DNA of 29,122 bases from Arachidicoccus sp050436765 (GTDB lineage: Bacteria; Bacteroidota; Bacteroidia; Chitinophagales; Chitinophagaceae), in contig NZ_JBNQGD010000055.1 of the NCBI RefSeq assembly GCF_050436765.1, positions 1 through 29,122 on the forward strand. The letters run 5' to 3'. A program made the position numbers and the translations under genes. The notes beneath the pieces were generated by a model that ran no database searches, was not told the origin of the DNA, and worked only from the letters and a program-made list of their open reading frames with translations. Positions 1 to 8,641 of the stretch are shown here, one piece after another. The stretch's first letter is position 1. Every line of letters begins with the position of its first letter.

Positions 1-198
1 CTGCCACATCTCTAGTTGATTAACAGCATTGCTGGGGATATAATCGGCTCCTGTCAACCACCTGTGTGCTCCATACCATTTGTTGGCATGATTCACTGTC
101 CAGACTTTACCCACAACATTGCCATTACTTTGTGCTGGAGATTTTACACAAGTCAAGGCAAATAGGGTTATAAAAACTGACTGAATAAGTCTCTTCAT
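1..198 (-). CDS. Secreted glycoside hydrolase, N-terminal fragment (cellulase/xylanase-like family)
   Basis: The left edge cuts this gene, leaving the first 66 residues. It starts MKRLIQSVFITLFALTC and has a typical Sec signal peptide ending near SPAQS. The mature part contains NKWYGAHRWLTGADYIPS and then AVNQLEMWQ. That pattern (tryptophan-rich start, G-A/C-N/D-Y/F-I-P-S, then INQLEMWQ) is characteristic of secreted Bacteroidota TIM-barrel glycosidases usually labelled cellulase family glycosylhydrolase or 1,4-beta-xylanase. No catalytic residue is visible, so the substrate cannot be stated. It is the last gene of a minus-strand run with two GH43 genes, 45 nt downstream of the first, which supports a role in hemicellulose or pectin side-chain breakdown. 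Confidence 0.7.
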   Translation of the reverse strand, partial: MKRLIQSVFITLFALTCVKSPAQSNGNVVGKVWTVNHANKWYGAHRWLTGADYIPSNAVNQLEMWQ

Positions 199-243
199 CG
201 ATTATTATATTTATTGTTTATTATTCCATTTTATTTGAAACTA

Positions 244-1302
244 TTATTCTCCTGAAGGCACATCCATCGCAACACCTGTTTTTACAGGTATACCAAAATC
301 TGGCATTCCATCTTTATTCCAGGTAAACTTCTGCATACGTGGACTTCTATAGTTGGAACAGCCCTCTGCTGCTTTCGGATTGGCATGATAGATAATCCAA
401 TCTTCCTTACCATCGGGTGATTTAAAGAATCCATTGTGTCCTGTACCGTAAACACTATTCTCTATACTTTTACGAAACACCGAAGTATCACTTTTGGTCC
501 AATCCGCCGCGTTCATAGGGTCACCGTTTTGTTTTAAAGACAAAAGACCTAAGGCATAATCATCCGTCCAACAACCACTGGCCGAATAATCGATAAATAG
601 TCTTCCTTGTGGACTTATGAGTGCTTCTGGCCCCTCATTGACCGTCGGCAAACCATGGCCACTTCCTTTCTTTTCCCACCCATAAGTGGGTGTAGAAAGC
701 ATTACTCGTTGGCCCTGTATAGTCCAAGGATTTTTTAGTTTAGCGATATAAATATTTTGACTAACATTATTATCTCCTTCCCATCCGGACCATGTCATAT
801 AGCTGATACCTTTGTACATAAATACGGAACCGTCTATCGCCCACTTATTGGTTGGATCGGCGACTTTACCTTTAAATACCCAATGATGGGTTAACGGATT
901 TTGATCGGCGTTCTCTATTACATAGAGTCTATGATGATCATTATTTCCATCGTCAGCGGCGAAATACATATACCATTTCCCATCTAAGTAGTGTAACTCG
1001 GGAGCCCACAACTCTTTAGAATACATTTCTCCAACTGGAGGATTCCAAATTGTCACTGGCTTCGCATCTGCTAATGCCGACATTTTCCTGGTAGCAATAA
1101 TTTCCAAGTCGTGACCGGTCGTGCGACAGAAATAATACATGCCGTCTTTTTGAAAGACCCAAGGATCGGGGCCGGTCATTAAAAGTGGATTGCTAAAAGT
1201 AGTTTTTACATCCGGAGTTTGCGCGCTGCAAGAATCGCTTTTACATGCCGTAAAAGCACTGACTATAAAACAGGTAATGGCAAATGTCCTTTTTATTTTC
1301 AT
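244..1302 (-). CDS. GH43 glycosidase, lipoprotein (arabinofuranosidase/xylosidase type)
   Basis: This 352-residue protein is a five-bladed beta-propeller glycosidase of family GH43, whose members cleave arabinose or xylose from plant polysaccharides with inversion. The three family carboxylates are all visible: the base Asp46 in TGPDPWVF, the pKa modulator Asp157 in WAIDGSVF and the acid Glu223 in TVNEGPEAL. The blade motif SKELWAPELHYLDGKWYMYF is also typical. The N-terminus is hydrophobic and ends in FTAC (Cys20), a plausible though imperfect lipobox, so it is probably a surface or periplasmic lipoprotein. It lies between another GH43 gene and a truncated glycosidase on the same strand, which fits a polysaccharide utilisation locus. 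Subfamily and exact substrate cannot be assigned by eye. Confidence 0.9.
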   Translation of the reverse strand: MKIKRTFAITCFIVSAFTACKSDSCSAQTPDVKTTFSNPLLMTGPDPWVFQKDGMYYFCRTTGHDLEIIATRKMSALADAKPVTIWNPPVGEMYSKELWAPELHYLDGKWYMYFAADDGNNDHHRLYVIENADQNPLTHHWVFKGKVADPTNKWAIDGSVFMYKGISYMTWSGWEGDNNVSQNIYIAKLKNPWTIQGQRVMLSTPTYGWEKKGSGHGLPTVNEGPEALISPQGRLFIDYSASGCWTDDYALGLLSLKQNGDPMNAADWTKSDTSVFRKSIENSVYGTGHNGFFKSPDGKEDWIIYHANPKAAEGCSNYRSPRMQKFTWNKDGMPDFGIPVKTGVAMDVPSGE

Positions 1303-1410
1303 TCGAATTTAGGCTCTATTTCTATTAAAAATATTACAATCAAAAATGCTTTATTCCAATAATAACACTAAGCTCATACCCAAATGTTTGTATACATTTA
1401 AGTACGGATC

Positions 1411-2391
1411 TCATAATACGCTAAAATTTTGGTTGTCTATTTTTATCGAATCTACTCCACTTAAAGTTGGAACAAATTCAAATGGCATAATCGCTGTCTT
1501 TCTTGGGGACACGATTTTGTTTGAATAATGTACATGTAACACATAGTAGTATTGACCACTATTACTCTGAAAAATATCTCCATGCCCCGTTCCATTGTAG
1601 CGCGTGTTTTTTCTACTGATAATTGGATTTTGATTACTTTTTTTCCAAGGCCCAAAAAGAGATTTGGAAGTAGCGTAGCCCACAGCATAATCTATATTTC
1701 TAAAATCATTGGCCGAGTAAAACATATAGTAAACACCCTTATGCTTTATTACCGCAGGGCCTTCTGTAACCGGCCAATCACTGTCTGCAGTATTTTCCCA
1801 ATGATCAGTTGCTTCTATACACTTTTTTTCAGTACCTGCAATCACGCCAGAAAAATCACTGCTCAATTGTGCGACATAAATTTTATTTCCTTGATCAAGT
1901 TTCACAAAATAGATATAGTAATTCACTCCCTCTTTCACTATAAATGGATCTATATGTTTAAATCCGTCATTGAATAAAGGTCGGGTAAACGTTTGCACAA
2001 ACGGCCCCAAAAGAGAATGAGAGGAGGCAATTGCTATTTCTTCATTCGCAGCATATGCCATATAAAACTTATTCCTTTTTTTGAAAACCTGAGGTGCCCA
2101 AAAACCTTTTGATCCAAAGGTATTGCCCTTTCTAAGTGCGAACCCGCTCTGTTTACCGGCGGGGCCTTCCCAATTTCTTAAATCTTCGGAAGTATATACC
2201 TTAATACCTTCATTTACCGTTTTATCACCGGAAGTACCATACAAATAATATTTTTCATGATAAGAGAAAATCGTTGGATCTGCTTCTGTAATTGTCGGGT
2301 TGACTCTATTGGCTTCTGCATTTTTCAATACATTGCACCCCCAAAAGAAGATCGATAAGAAACAAATAATATATACGTAAAAAAATTTCAT
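1411..2391 (-). CDS. GH43 glycosidase, lipoprotein (second, divergent paralogue)
   Basis: A 326-residue GH43 protein clearly different from its neighbour. Catalytic positions are Asp38 in EADPTIF, Asp148 in HIDPFIV and Glu210 in VTEGPAVI, matching the base, modulator and acid of the family. The blade sequence KGFWAPQVFKKRNKFYMAY is characteristic. The signal peptide ends in WGC (Cys19), consistent with a lipoprotein. It is the first gene of the minus-strand glycosidase run and is divergent from the sensor kinase at 2764, so its promoter lies in the shared 372-bp spacer. Two dissimilar GH43 enzymes together usually mean two linkages of a decorated glycan such as arabinoxylan or arabinan are attacked; that is inference. 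Confidence 0.9.
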   Translation of the reverse strand: MKFFYVYIICFLSIFFWGCNVLKNAEANRVNPTITEADPTIFSYHEKYYLYGTSGDKTVNEGIKVYTSEDLRNWEGPAGKQSGFALRKGNTFGSKGFWAPQVFKKRNKFYMAYAANEEIAIASSHSLLGPFVQTFTRPLFNDGFKHIDPFIVKEGVNYYIYFVKLDQGNKIYVAQLSSDFSGVIAGTEKKCIEATDHWENTADSDWPVTEGPAVIKHKGVYYMFYSANDFRNIDYAVGYATSKSLFGPWKKSNQNPIISRKNTRYNGTGHGDIFQSNSGQYYYVLHVHYSNKIVSPRKTAIMPFEFVPTLSGVDSIKIDNQNFSVL

Positions 2392-2550
2392 CTTTTGTTT
2401 TCAAGCGTCATCTAAAAGCAAAAACGAGCAACTTTGCGTTTTGCTAACTGATTGCCAGTAACTGTCAATAGCTATGCAATTTTTCCGAGAACAAAATTCT
2501 TCCTATATATTTTGATGACCATTGTAATCTGTGACATTATTTACACCTTT

Positions 2551-2573
2551 AGTTTGCATATCAATTAATCTAG
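2551..2573 (+). promoter_or_regulatory. Third, degenerate copy of the 21-bp repeat
   Basis: The stretch catatcaattaatctag (2557-2573) matches catatcaatgattctag at 2647-2663 in 15 of 17 bases, exactly 90 bp upstream. Over the full 21-bp unit it matches at 15 positions. It is probably a weaker or accessory binding site for the same regulator. Confidence 0.45.
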
Positions 2574-2619
2574 CGAATAGTTGTTTGTAAAATTGTGGGC
2601 TTTTATTAACAAATATTCT

Positions 2620-2661
2620 ACAATCCATATCAATGATTCAACAATTCATATCAATGATTCT
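2620..2661 (+). repeat. Two tandem 21-bp direct repeats, candidate operator
   Basis: Two abutting 21-bp units (2620-2640 and 2641-2661) match at 19 of 21 bases and share the core catatcaatgattc. The 21-bp period equals two helical turns, so both copies face the same side of the DNA, as expected for a dimeric AraC-type regulator. The adjacent response regulator (5927-6730) has an AraC domain and is the natural candidate to bind here. The repeat itself is seen directly; the binding partner is inferred. Confidence 0.6.
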
Positions 2662-2763
2662 AGAATTTCTATAATTCTTTAAGAAATAGATCAAACACCA
2701 TTGGTAATTCAGTAGATGTAATAAAATTGCCAACGCGTTGTAAAAATTCCTTTATTTTGATTT

Positions 2764-5700
2764 ATGATAATCAGGAAAAAGTGCTTAAAGGTCTTATTTT
2801 TTTCGATCTTATTCCTAATTGCACTTCATACAATTATAATAGGCCAACCATATTATTTCAGGCATTATCAGGTGGAAAATGGCTTGTCTAATAATACCGT
2901 TTTTTGTTGCATTCAAGACAAATATGGCTTTATCTGGATGGGGACAAAAGAAGGGCTTGACCGTTTTAACGGTTATAGCTTTGATGTATTTAGGAGTAAG
3001 GATAGCAGCGGTTTGGGTGATAGTTATATACGTAGTTTGTATCTTTCAAAAAAAGGAGAAATGTATGTAGGGACGAGAATAGGCGTCTATAAATACCTGC
3101 CTTCAAAAGAAAAATTTTTAAGGGTTTTAAGCACCAATAAAGAGGTTAGTGCTATTCAAAAAGATGGCTCCGGCAATCTTTGGCTGATATCCGGTAATAG
3201 CTTAATTTTTTTCAACGAAAACAGTCACCAAAAAATTAATTATTCTCAAGTAAATCATTTCCTTGCTAATTCTGTATGTTTCACACCAAATAAAGAAATC
3301 TGGGTCGCTACACCCAATGGATTACTAAAAAAATGGCTGCCAGGAAAACAATCATTTATAACGTATAATTTATTTAAAAATGAAACAACAGGCTTATCTA
3401 AATGGATCGAAAAGATTGTCCCAACTACTGACGGGAAAATACTAGTTGGAACCGCCAATTACGGCGCAAAATACTTCAACCCGCAAGACGGTAGTTACAT
3501 GAATATCCTCATTAAAAATAAAAGTAATAACGGCATTTATGTGCGCGATTTCTTGCAAGCTACCGACAGTACTATTTGGATGGCAACAGAGTCAGGATTA
3601 TTTATTTATAATCTAAAAAAGAGGTCTTACATAAACCTTACACAGCAATATGGTGATGTTTATTCTTTAAGTGACAATGCAGTTTACGCACTTTGTAAGG
3701 ACGAAGAAGGTGGCATTTGGGCAGGTACCTATTCGGGAGGCACAAATTATTATCATCCGCAATATTCTTTTTTCGAAAAATATTTCCCGCTTAATAATAG
3801 TCAAACTTCTCTATCAGGAAATGTGGTAAGAGAAATATGTCCTGACAATTACGGCAGTTTGTGGATCGGTACGGAAGATGCAGGATTAAATCAATTACAC
3901 CTCAAAAACAAAACAATCACGCATTTTAAAACGAACAATAAAAACTTCGAATTATATCCAAATATTCATGCTTTGCTTAATATTGGTTCCAAATTATTAA
4001 TTGGCACCTTTGAACATGGTCTCGATATCTTGGATATTCCATCGGGGAAAATCATTCATCATTATCCCGACAAGAGTTCCGAAAAGGTTTTAAAAAGCAG
4101 CTTTTTTGTGAGCTTGTGCCACACGACTGATGGATCGATATATGCGGGCACTCGTTTTGGTCTGTATACGTTCAACTTAAAGACGGGCACATTTAAAAAT
4201 GCAAATAAAGCATTATCCAATTTCTTTATCCATGCATTACTGGAAGACAATCGTCAGAATCTATGGATCGGCACAATGGGCAATGGATTATATCAATTAT
4301 CCCTAAAGACTCATCAGTTAAAAAATTTGCGTAGCTACTTTGCAGCCGACCATGGCGCAGGGATCAATTGGATAACCACTATATTCAATGATGATTTTAA
4401 TAACATCTGGATTGGCACAGAGGGGAGCGGACTTTTTAAATATAATAAAACAAAAAAGCTATTTGAAAATTATTCAACCAATACACAGTTTCCAGGTAGC
4501 ACAATATATAAGATATTAGAAGATGCCAAACACAGTTTCTGGATTACTACGTCTAAGGGTTTGGTGCATTTTAACCCTTTAACCAGAAAAATTATAAAGA
4601 TATATACTACAGCTAATGGGCTTTTAAGTGACCAATTCAATTATAGCTCAGCTTATAAGGACTCCTGCGGCCGAATGTATTTTGGATCAGTAAAAGGAAT
4701 GATAAGCTTCAACCCTGAACACGTTGATAGCTCGGACTTTACCGCCCCCATATTTATATCGTCTCTAAATGCAGATAATAAGAACATAAATTTCTCCATT
4801 GAAAAAAATGAAATTCCTCTTGTGGAATTGACACATGAACAATCTTCATTTAGCATCAAATTTGCGGCATTAAGTTATATGGCTCCCAAAATGACGCGCT
4901 ATAGATATAGGATGGAGGGCATAGATAAAAACTGGGTCTATTTACAGTCAAATCAGGCAGTAGCCTATACAATGCTTCGAGCAGGGAATTACAACTTTAA
5001 CGTCCAAGCCGCTAATCAAAACGGTCATTGGGAAGGAAAAATAGCGCAAATTAAAATAAAAATATTACCTCCTTATTGGCAAAGCAAAACAGCCTATTTC
5101 TTATATTTCATAGTAGTTCTTGCAATATTATGCTTTATCATACGTAGTTATCATTTAATGATGATAGAAAAAGGTAGGCGGCATATTGAAGAGATAGAAC
5201 ATGAGAAAGATAAAGAAATATATAAATCTAAAATTGATTTTTTTACCAACGTGGCGCATGAGATAAGAACACCATTAACCCTAATCAAGGCACCACTTGA
5301 AAAAATCATAAAACAGGCGGATCTATTTCCTAGTATAAAGAAGTATCTATTTACCATGGATCGAAATACTGATAGAATGGTCAAACTAAGCGAAGAACTA
5401 CTCGACTTCAGAAAAACCGAAGTAAATGGCTATCAACTTAATTTATCAGCTCAAGACATTCATAAAATCATAAAAGAAATTGTTGAAAACTTTGAAGAGG
5501 CCGCTCAGTCAAAAAATCTGCAAATAAAACTTGATATTAAAAATGAACCTTTAGTCGTAAACATTGACAAAGAAGCTTTCACAAAAATTATTACCAACTT
5601 GCTAAATAATGCTATAAAATATGCAGCGAAAAATATAATCATAAAAACAGCCTTTTCGCAAAAATCGCCACAAAAGGTTTTTATTATTCTTAAGAATGAT

Positions 5701-5916
5701 GGCAACATAATCGCTCCCGAAATGGGCGAAAAAATATTCGAAGCATTCTATCGTCTCGATGTCGCAAAAAATCAGTCGGGATCGGGTCTTGGCCTCACGC
5801 TGTCAAGATCTCTTGCCCTTTTACACAAGGGAGATTTGGAACTAACATTTGAAGATAATAAATTCAATACTTTCATCCTAACTTTACCATCTACAAATAA
5901 AAATCATACATCGTAA
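2764..5916 (+). CDS. Sugar-sensing histidine kinase, half of a split hybrid two-component system
   Basis: This 1050-residue protein has the architecture of the sensor half of Bacteroidota hybrid two-component systems. A signal/anchor helix is followed by a long periplasmic beta-propeller of Reg_prop repeats (recurrent IWxGTxxxGL units such as FIWMGTKEGLDRFNGYSF and NLWIGTMGNGL). A Y_Y_Y domain comes next (RYRYRMEGIDKNWVYL), then one membrane helix near residues 775-797. The cytoplasmic part has a HisKA H-box, FFTNVAHEIRTPLTLIKAP, with the phosphoacceptor His832, and a HATPase domain with N-box NLLNNAIKYA and G-box SGSGLGLTLSRSL. Family members usually continue into receiver and AraC domains in one chain; here the chain stops, and those domains are a separate gene 10 nt downstream. 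It probably senses an oligosaccharide released by the neighbouring glycosidases. Confidence 0.92.
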   Translation: MIIRKKCLKVLFFSILFLIALHTIIIGQPYYFRHYQVENGLSNNTVFCCIQDKYGFIWMGTKEGLDRFNGYSFDVFRSKDSSGLGDSYIRSLYLSKKGEMYVGTRIGVYKYLPSKEKFLRVLSTNKEVSAIQKDGSGNLWLISGNSLIFFNENSHQKINYSQVNHFLANSVCFTPNKEIWVATPNGLLKKWLPGKQSFITYNLFKNETTGLSKWIEKIVPTTDGKILVGTANYGAKYFNPQDGSYMNILIKNKSNNGIYVRDFLQATDSTIWMATESGLFIYNLKKRSYINLTQQYGDVYSLSDNAVYALCKDEEGGIWAGTYSGGTNYYHPQYSFFEKYFPLNNSQTSLSGNVVREICPDNYGSLWIGTEDAGLNQLHLKNKTITHFKTNNKNFELYPNIHALLNIGSKLLIGTFEHGLDILDIPSGKIIHHYPDKSSEKVLKSSFFVSLCHTTDGSIYAGTRFGLYTFNLKTGTFKNANKALSNFFIHALLEDNRQNLWIGTMGNGLYQLSLKTHQLKNLRSYFAADHGAGINWITTIFNDDFNNIWIGTEGSGLFKYNKTKKLFENYSTNTQFPGSTIYKILEDAKHSFWITTSKGLVHFNPLTRKIIKIYTTANGLLSDQFNYSSAYKDSCGRMYFGSVKGMISFNPEHVDSSDFTAPIFISSLNADNKNINFSIEKNEIPLVELTHEQSSFSIKFAALSYMAPKMTRYRYRMEGIDKNWVYLQSNQAVAYTMLRAGNYNFNVQAANQNGHWEGKIAQIKIKILPPYWQSKTAYFLYFIVVLAILCFIIRSYHLMMIEKGRRHIEEIEHEKDKEIYKSKIDFFTNVAHEIRTPLTLIKAPLEKIIKQADLFPSIKKYLFTMDRNTDRMVKLSEELLDFRKTEVNGYQLNLSAQDIHKIIKEIVENFEEAAQSKNLQIKLDIKNEPLVVNIDKEAFTKIITNLLNNAIKYAAKNIIIKTAFSQKSPQKVFIILKNDGNIIAPEMGEKIFEAFYRLDVAKNQSGSGLGLTLSRSLALLHKGDLELTFEDNKFNTFILTLPSTNKNHTS

Positions 5917-5926
5917 ATAAGCTGTC

Positions 5927-6730
5927 ATGAATGAAAAAGAAAATATAAAAGCATCCATTTTGATTGTGGATGACAACGAAGAAATTCTTGATTTTCTGGT
6001 TGACGATTTAGAAGCCAAATACGACGTATATGCGGTAACCAGTGTAAAATCCGCTTTCGAAATTTTAGATAAGAGCATGATCGAATTAATCATTAGCGAT
6101 GTCATAATGCCGGAAACAGACGGATATACCTTTTGCAACCTAATAAAATCGAACATAGAATACAGCCACATCCCATTTATTTTATTGACTGCCAAAAACA
6201 CGTTACATTCAAAAATAGAAGGTCTGGAAAATGGTGCGGACGCTTATATAGAGAAACCATTTTCACCTGAATATTTACAAGCGCAGATTGCCAGTTTGCT
6301 GGTAAACAGAGGCAAGATGAAAGAATTCTTCTCTACTTATCCTCAAACAAATATAAAAACCGTCACACACTCTTCCGGTGATGAAAAATTTTTGACCAAA
6401 CTCAATAGTTTTATTCTCCAAAACCTTGACACACCCGAATTAGATGTAGATGCACTTTGCAGCAGTCTTTATATTAGCCGCCCAACATTATATAGAAAAA
6501 TAAAGGCCATTTTGGACATCACACCCAATGATTTAATTAATGTTACTCGTTTAAAAAAAGCGGCAGAACTGCTTCTTCAAGATAAATATTCGATATCAGA
6601 AGTATCCATTATGGTTGGCTTCAACTCTGCAACTCATTTTGGCAGGAGTTTCCTTAAACAGTTTGGCACTACACCTAGTAGCTATGCAAAAAACAACAAC
6701 ATTGATTTCCATTCAAAAGAAATATCGTGA
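5927..6730 (+). CDS. Response regulator with receiver and AraC-type DNA-binding domains
   Basis: This 267-residue protein starts with a CheY-like receiver: acidic pocket ILIVDDNEE, phosphoacceptor Asp58 in LIISDVIMPE, the Thr of FILLTAKN and the Lys of YIEKPFSP. The C-terminal part (about residues 150-260) is an AraC double helix-turn-helix, with YISRPTLYRKIKAILDITP and SEVSIMVGFNSATHFGRSFL. It is the output half of the two-component pair begun by the preceding kinase, which ends 10 nt upstream in another frame. An in-frame TAA at 5918-5920 rules out simple read-through. It most likely binds the 21-bp repeats upstream of the kinase and controls the divergent glycosidase genes. Confidence 0.92.
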   Translation: MNEKENIKASILIVDDNEEILDFLVDDLEAKYDVYAVTSVKSAFEILDKSMIELIISDVIMPETDGYTFCNLIKSNIEYSHIPFILLTAKNTLHSKIEGLENGADAYIEKPFSPEYLQAQIASLLVNRGKMKEFFSTYPQTNIKTVTHSSGDEKFLTKLNSFILQNLDTPELDVDALCSSLYISRPTLYRKIKAILDITPNDLINVTRLKKAAELLLQDKYSISEVSIMVGFNSATHFGRSFLKQFGTTPSSYAKNNNIDFHSKEIS

Positions 6731-6872
6731 ATCAAATCAAACGTCGATATAATTATATTCTTTTATTCCCAATATTAAGAAAACATAGAGGGGATCGCTA
6801 ACTTAGGTGACTATCTTCATAGATCAGTTCAACTTTTTCTAAAGACATTTAGCCAATTTCAAAGTTTCTTTT

Positions 6873-8378
6873 ATGAATTCTAACCACAAATCTTGGGTCA
6901 TATTTTTCTTTGCAGCAGTTTACCTTTTCCCCTATTCAATAAAAGCACAAAAAGAATATTTACAAACTAAAAATGGATATATAGTTGGTTATAAAGAAGG
7001 AGAATCTTTCGTGTTCAAAGGCATTCCTTATGCCCAGCCCCCTATTGGGCAGAGTAGATTCAAACCACCTTTACCTGTTCAGAGTTGGTCAGATACAATT
7101 GACTGTACAAATTTTAGAAGTGAATCAGCTCAAATGGGATACGGAAAACATCCGCTAAGAGGAAGCGAAAACAGTTTATTCTTAAATGTTTATAGCCCCT
7201 CAAAAAATGCCAAAGCAAATCTTCCTGTTTTGGTATGGATTCACGGGGGAGCAATGCTTGGCGGTTCAGGAAATGGAGAGAATGGGCATGCCTTTTCTGA
7301 TAATGACAGTATTGTTACCATCACCATTAATTACAGGTTAGGCGTTTTTGGTTTTTTGTATTTAGGAGACATTGGAAAGGCGTATCAATCATCGGGAAAC
7401 AATGGATTGCTGGATTGTATAATGGCTTTAAAATGGGTAAAAGAAAATATTAAATCTTTCGGCGGAGATCCTTCCAAAGTTACTGTTATGGGAGAATCAG
7501 CAGGCGCGAAACTAACAAGTGCCTTGGCTGTGACGCCCGATGCCAAAGGGCTGTATTCTGGCCTAATTATGGAAAGCGGTAGCATACAATGCATAAGAGA
7601 TAGACAAACAGCTTTAGCTATTCGTCAAAAAATAATGAACCAATTACACATTACAAATCCCACAGATATTTTACATTTTTCTACACAGAAACTAATTGCG
7701 GCACAAAACAGGGTTTGTAAAGGAGCACAAGCCACAAATTATTTTGGACCTGTAATAGATGGCCACACTATTACGATGTGGCCGAGAGATTATGTGGCCG
7801 AGAATAAAAACATGCGTGCTCACTTTTTAATTGGTACCAATAAGGTAGAGAGTATTCTGTTTATGAACATGGATAAACGTTTATACCATCCAGACTCGGC
7901 AGTCCTAAAGGGATGGTTCGGCACCAATTTCTCCTACGTACTCTCTACTTATAAAAAAATGGCGACAGAAGTAGGTCCCGATTCTGCCGCTATAGCCACG
8001 CTGACACAATATATGTATCAAATGTATTCTTATCGATTTGCCAATCAGTTATCTCAGGCAAATGATAAGGTTTGGATGTATCGATTTGACTATTCAAAAA
8101 ATGCTTCGGGCGCCAGCCATGGGGCCGAAATGCCTTTTGTTTGGTTTTTGCCGAAGCTGCATCATTACACGTCAGAAGAGATTTCTTTAGCAAAGCAAGT
8201 ACATCAGGCATGGGTAAATTTTATAAAAAAAGGTAATCCCATAAGTATTGGAAATGCGCCTTGGCCTATTTATAAAAAGGGAACAATAATGGTTATCAAT
8301 AAAGTTTCGAAAAAGCAAAAGTTGGAGCATATTTTTGATGACAAACGATACCCTTCTTCTTGCTTTACGTTAAGATAA
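6873..8378 (+). CDS. Secreted type-B carboxylesterase
   Basis: A 501-residue alpha/beta-hydrolase of the type-B carboxylesterase (para-nitrobenzyl esterase) family with a Sec signal peptide (hydrophobic core to about residue 25). The family start FKGIPYAQPPIGQSRF and the oxyanion segment VLVWIHGGAMLGGSG are present. The catalytic triad is visible: Ser209 in MGESAGAKL, Glu326 in GTNKVES and His416 in GASHGAEMPFVW. The protein is probably periplasmic and hydrolyses esters. Beside GH43 enzymes and a sugar sensor, the likely substrates are acetyl or feruloyl esters on hemicellulose, although this family also acts on many small esters. It follows the response regulator after a 142-bp gap and may have its own promoter. 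Confidence 0.88.
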   Translation: MNSNHKSWVIFFFAAVYLFPYSIKAQKEYLQTKNGYIVGYKEGESFVFKGIPYAQPPIGQSRFKPPLPVQSWSDTIDCTNFRSESAQMGYGKHPLRGSENSLFLNVYSPSKNAKANLPVLVWIHGGAMLGGSGNGENGHAFSDNDSIVTITINYRLGVFGFLYLGDIGKAYQSSGNNGLLDCIMALKWVKENIKSFGGDPSKVTVMGESAGAKLTSALAVTPDAKGLYSGLIMESGSIQCIRDRQTALAIRQKIMNQLHITNPTDILHFSTQKLIAAQNRVCKGAQATNYFGPVIDGHTITMWPRDYVAENKNMRAHFLIGTNKVESILFMNMDKRLYHPDSAVLKGWFGTNFSYVLSTYKKMATEVGPDSAAIATLTQYMYQMYSYRFANQLSQANDKVWMYRFDYSKNASGASHGAEMPFVWFLPKLHHYTSEEISLAKQVHQAWVNFIKKGNPISIGNAPWPIYKKGTIMVINKVSKKQKLEHIFDDKRYPSSCFTLR

Positions 8379-8443
8379 AATAGCGTCGATTCTTTCGGCC
8401 TATGCGCGGTTTTTAACACTCCCAAGTGGTGCAGAACCAGTAA

Positions 8444-8641
8444 TGGCAATTAGCGGACGTAAAGACTACAAAAACCTTAATCCACATTGCAGATCAATTT
8501 AATCAGTTTCGCTTTGTAAACGATATTGCACTTTTCCATTTCCCCGAAGTGGGACTGCCTATTTTGGAAGCAGTCCTACTAGATCCAATGTTAACAAATT
8601 TAGATAACTGCACCCGAAAAGAATTAGAATGTTGCTGTTAG
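8444..8641 (+). pseudogene. Coding-like remnant of unknown origin
   Basis: A plus-strand frame of about 65 codons without a start codon reads like protein: QFNQFRFVNDIALFHFP, then PEVGLPILEAVLLDPM. A second coding-like frame just upstream (about 8380-8505) contains GAEPVMAISGRKDYKNL. Together they may be a frameshifted fragment of a lost gene between the esterase and the convergent TonB receptor, whose last codons it overlaps. I do not recognise the family. It could be chance. Confidence 0.2.

Larger units (their letters stand above)
2392..2763. promoter_or_regulatory. Divergent promoter region between glycosidases and sensor kinase
   Basis: This AT-rich spacer of 372 bp separates the minus-strand GH43 gene from the plus-strand sensor kinase and must contain both promoters. 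It holds a 21-bp tandem repeat (2620-2661), a related single copy (2551-2573) and a small inverted repeat, agaatt/aattct (2662-2678). No open frame looks coding. Confidence 0.65.

Noticed and set aside
1552..1977. 141-codon plus-strand frame opposite the second GH43 gene
   Set aside because: It lies entirely antisense to a well-supported GH43 gene and its protein shows no family features.
6748..6759. 12-bp palindrome atataattatat after the response regulator gene
   Set aside because: Made only of A and T, common by chance, with no stem strength or T run.
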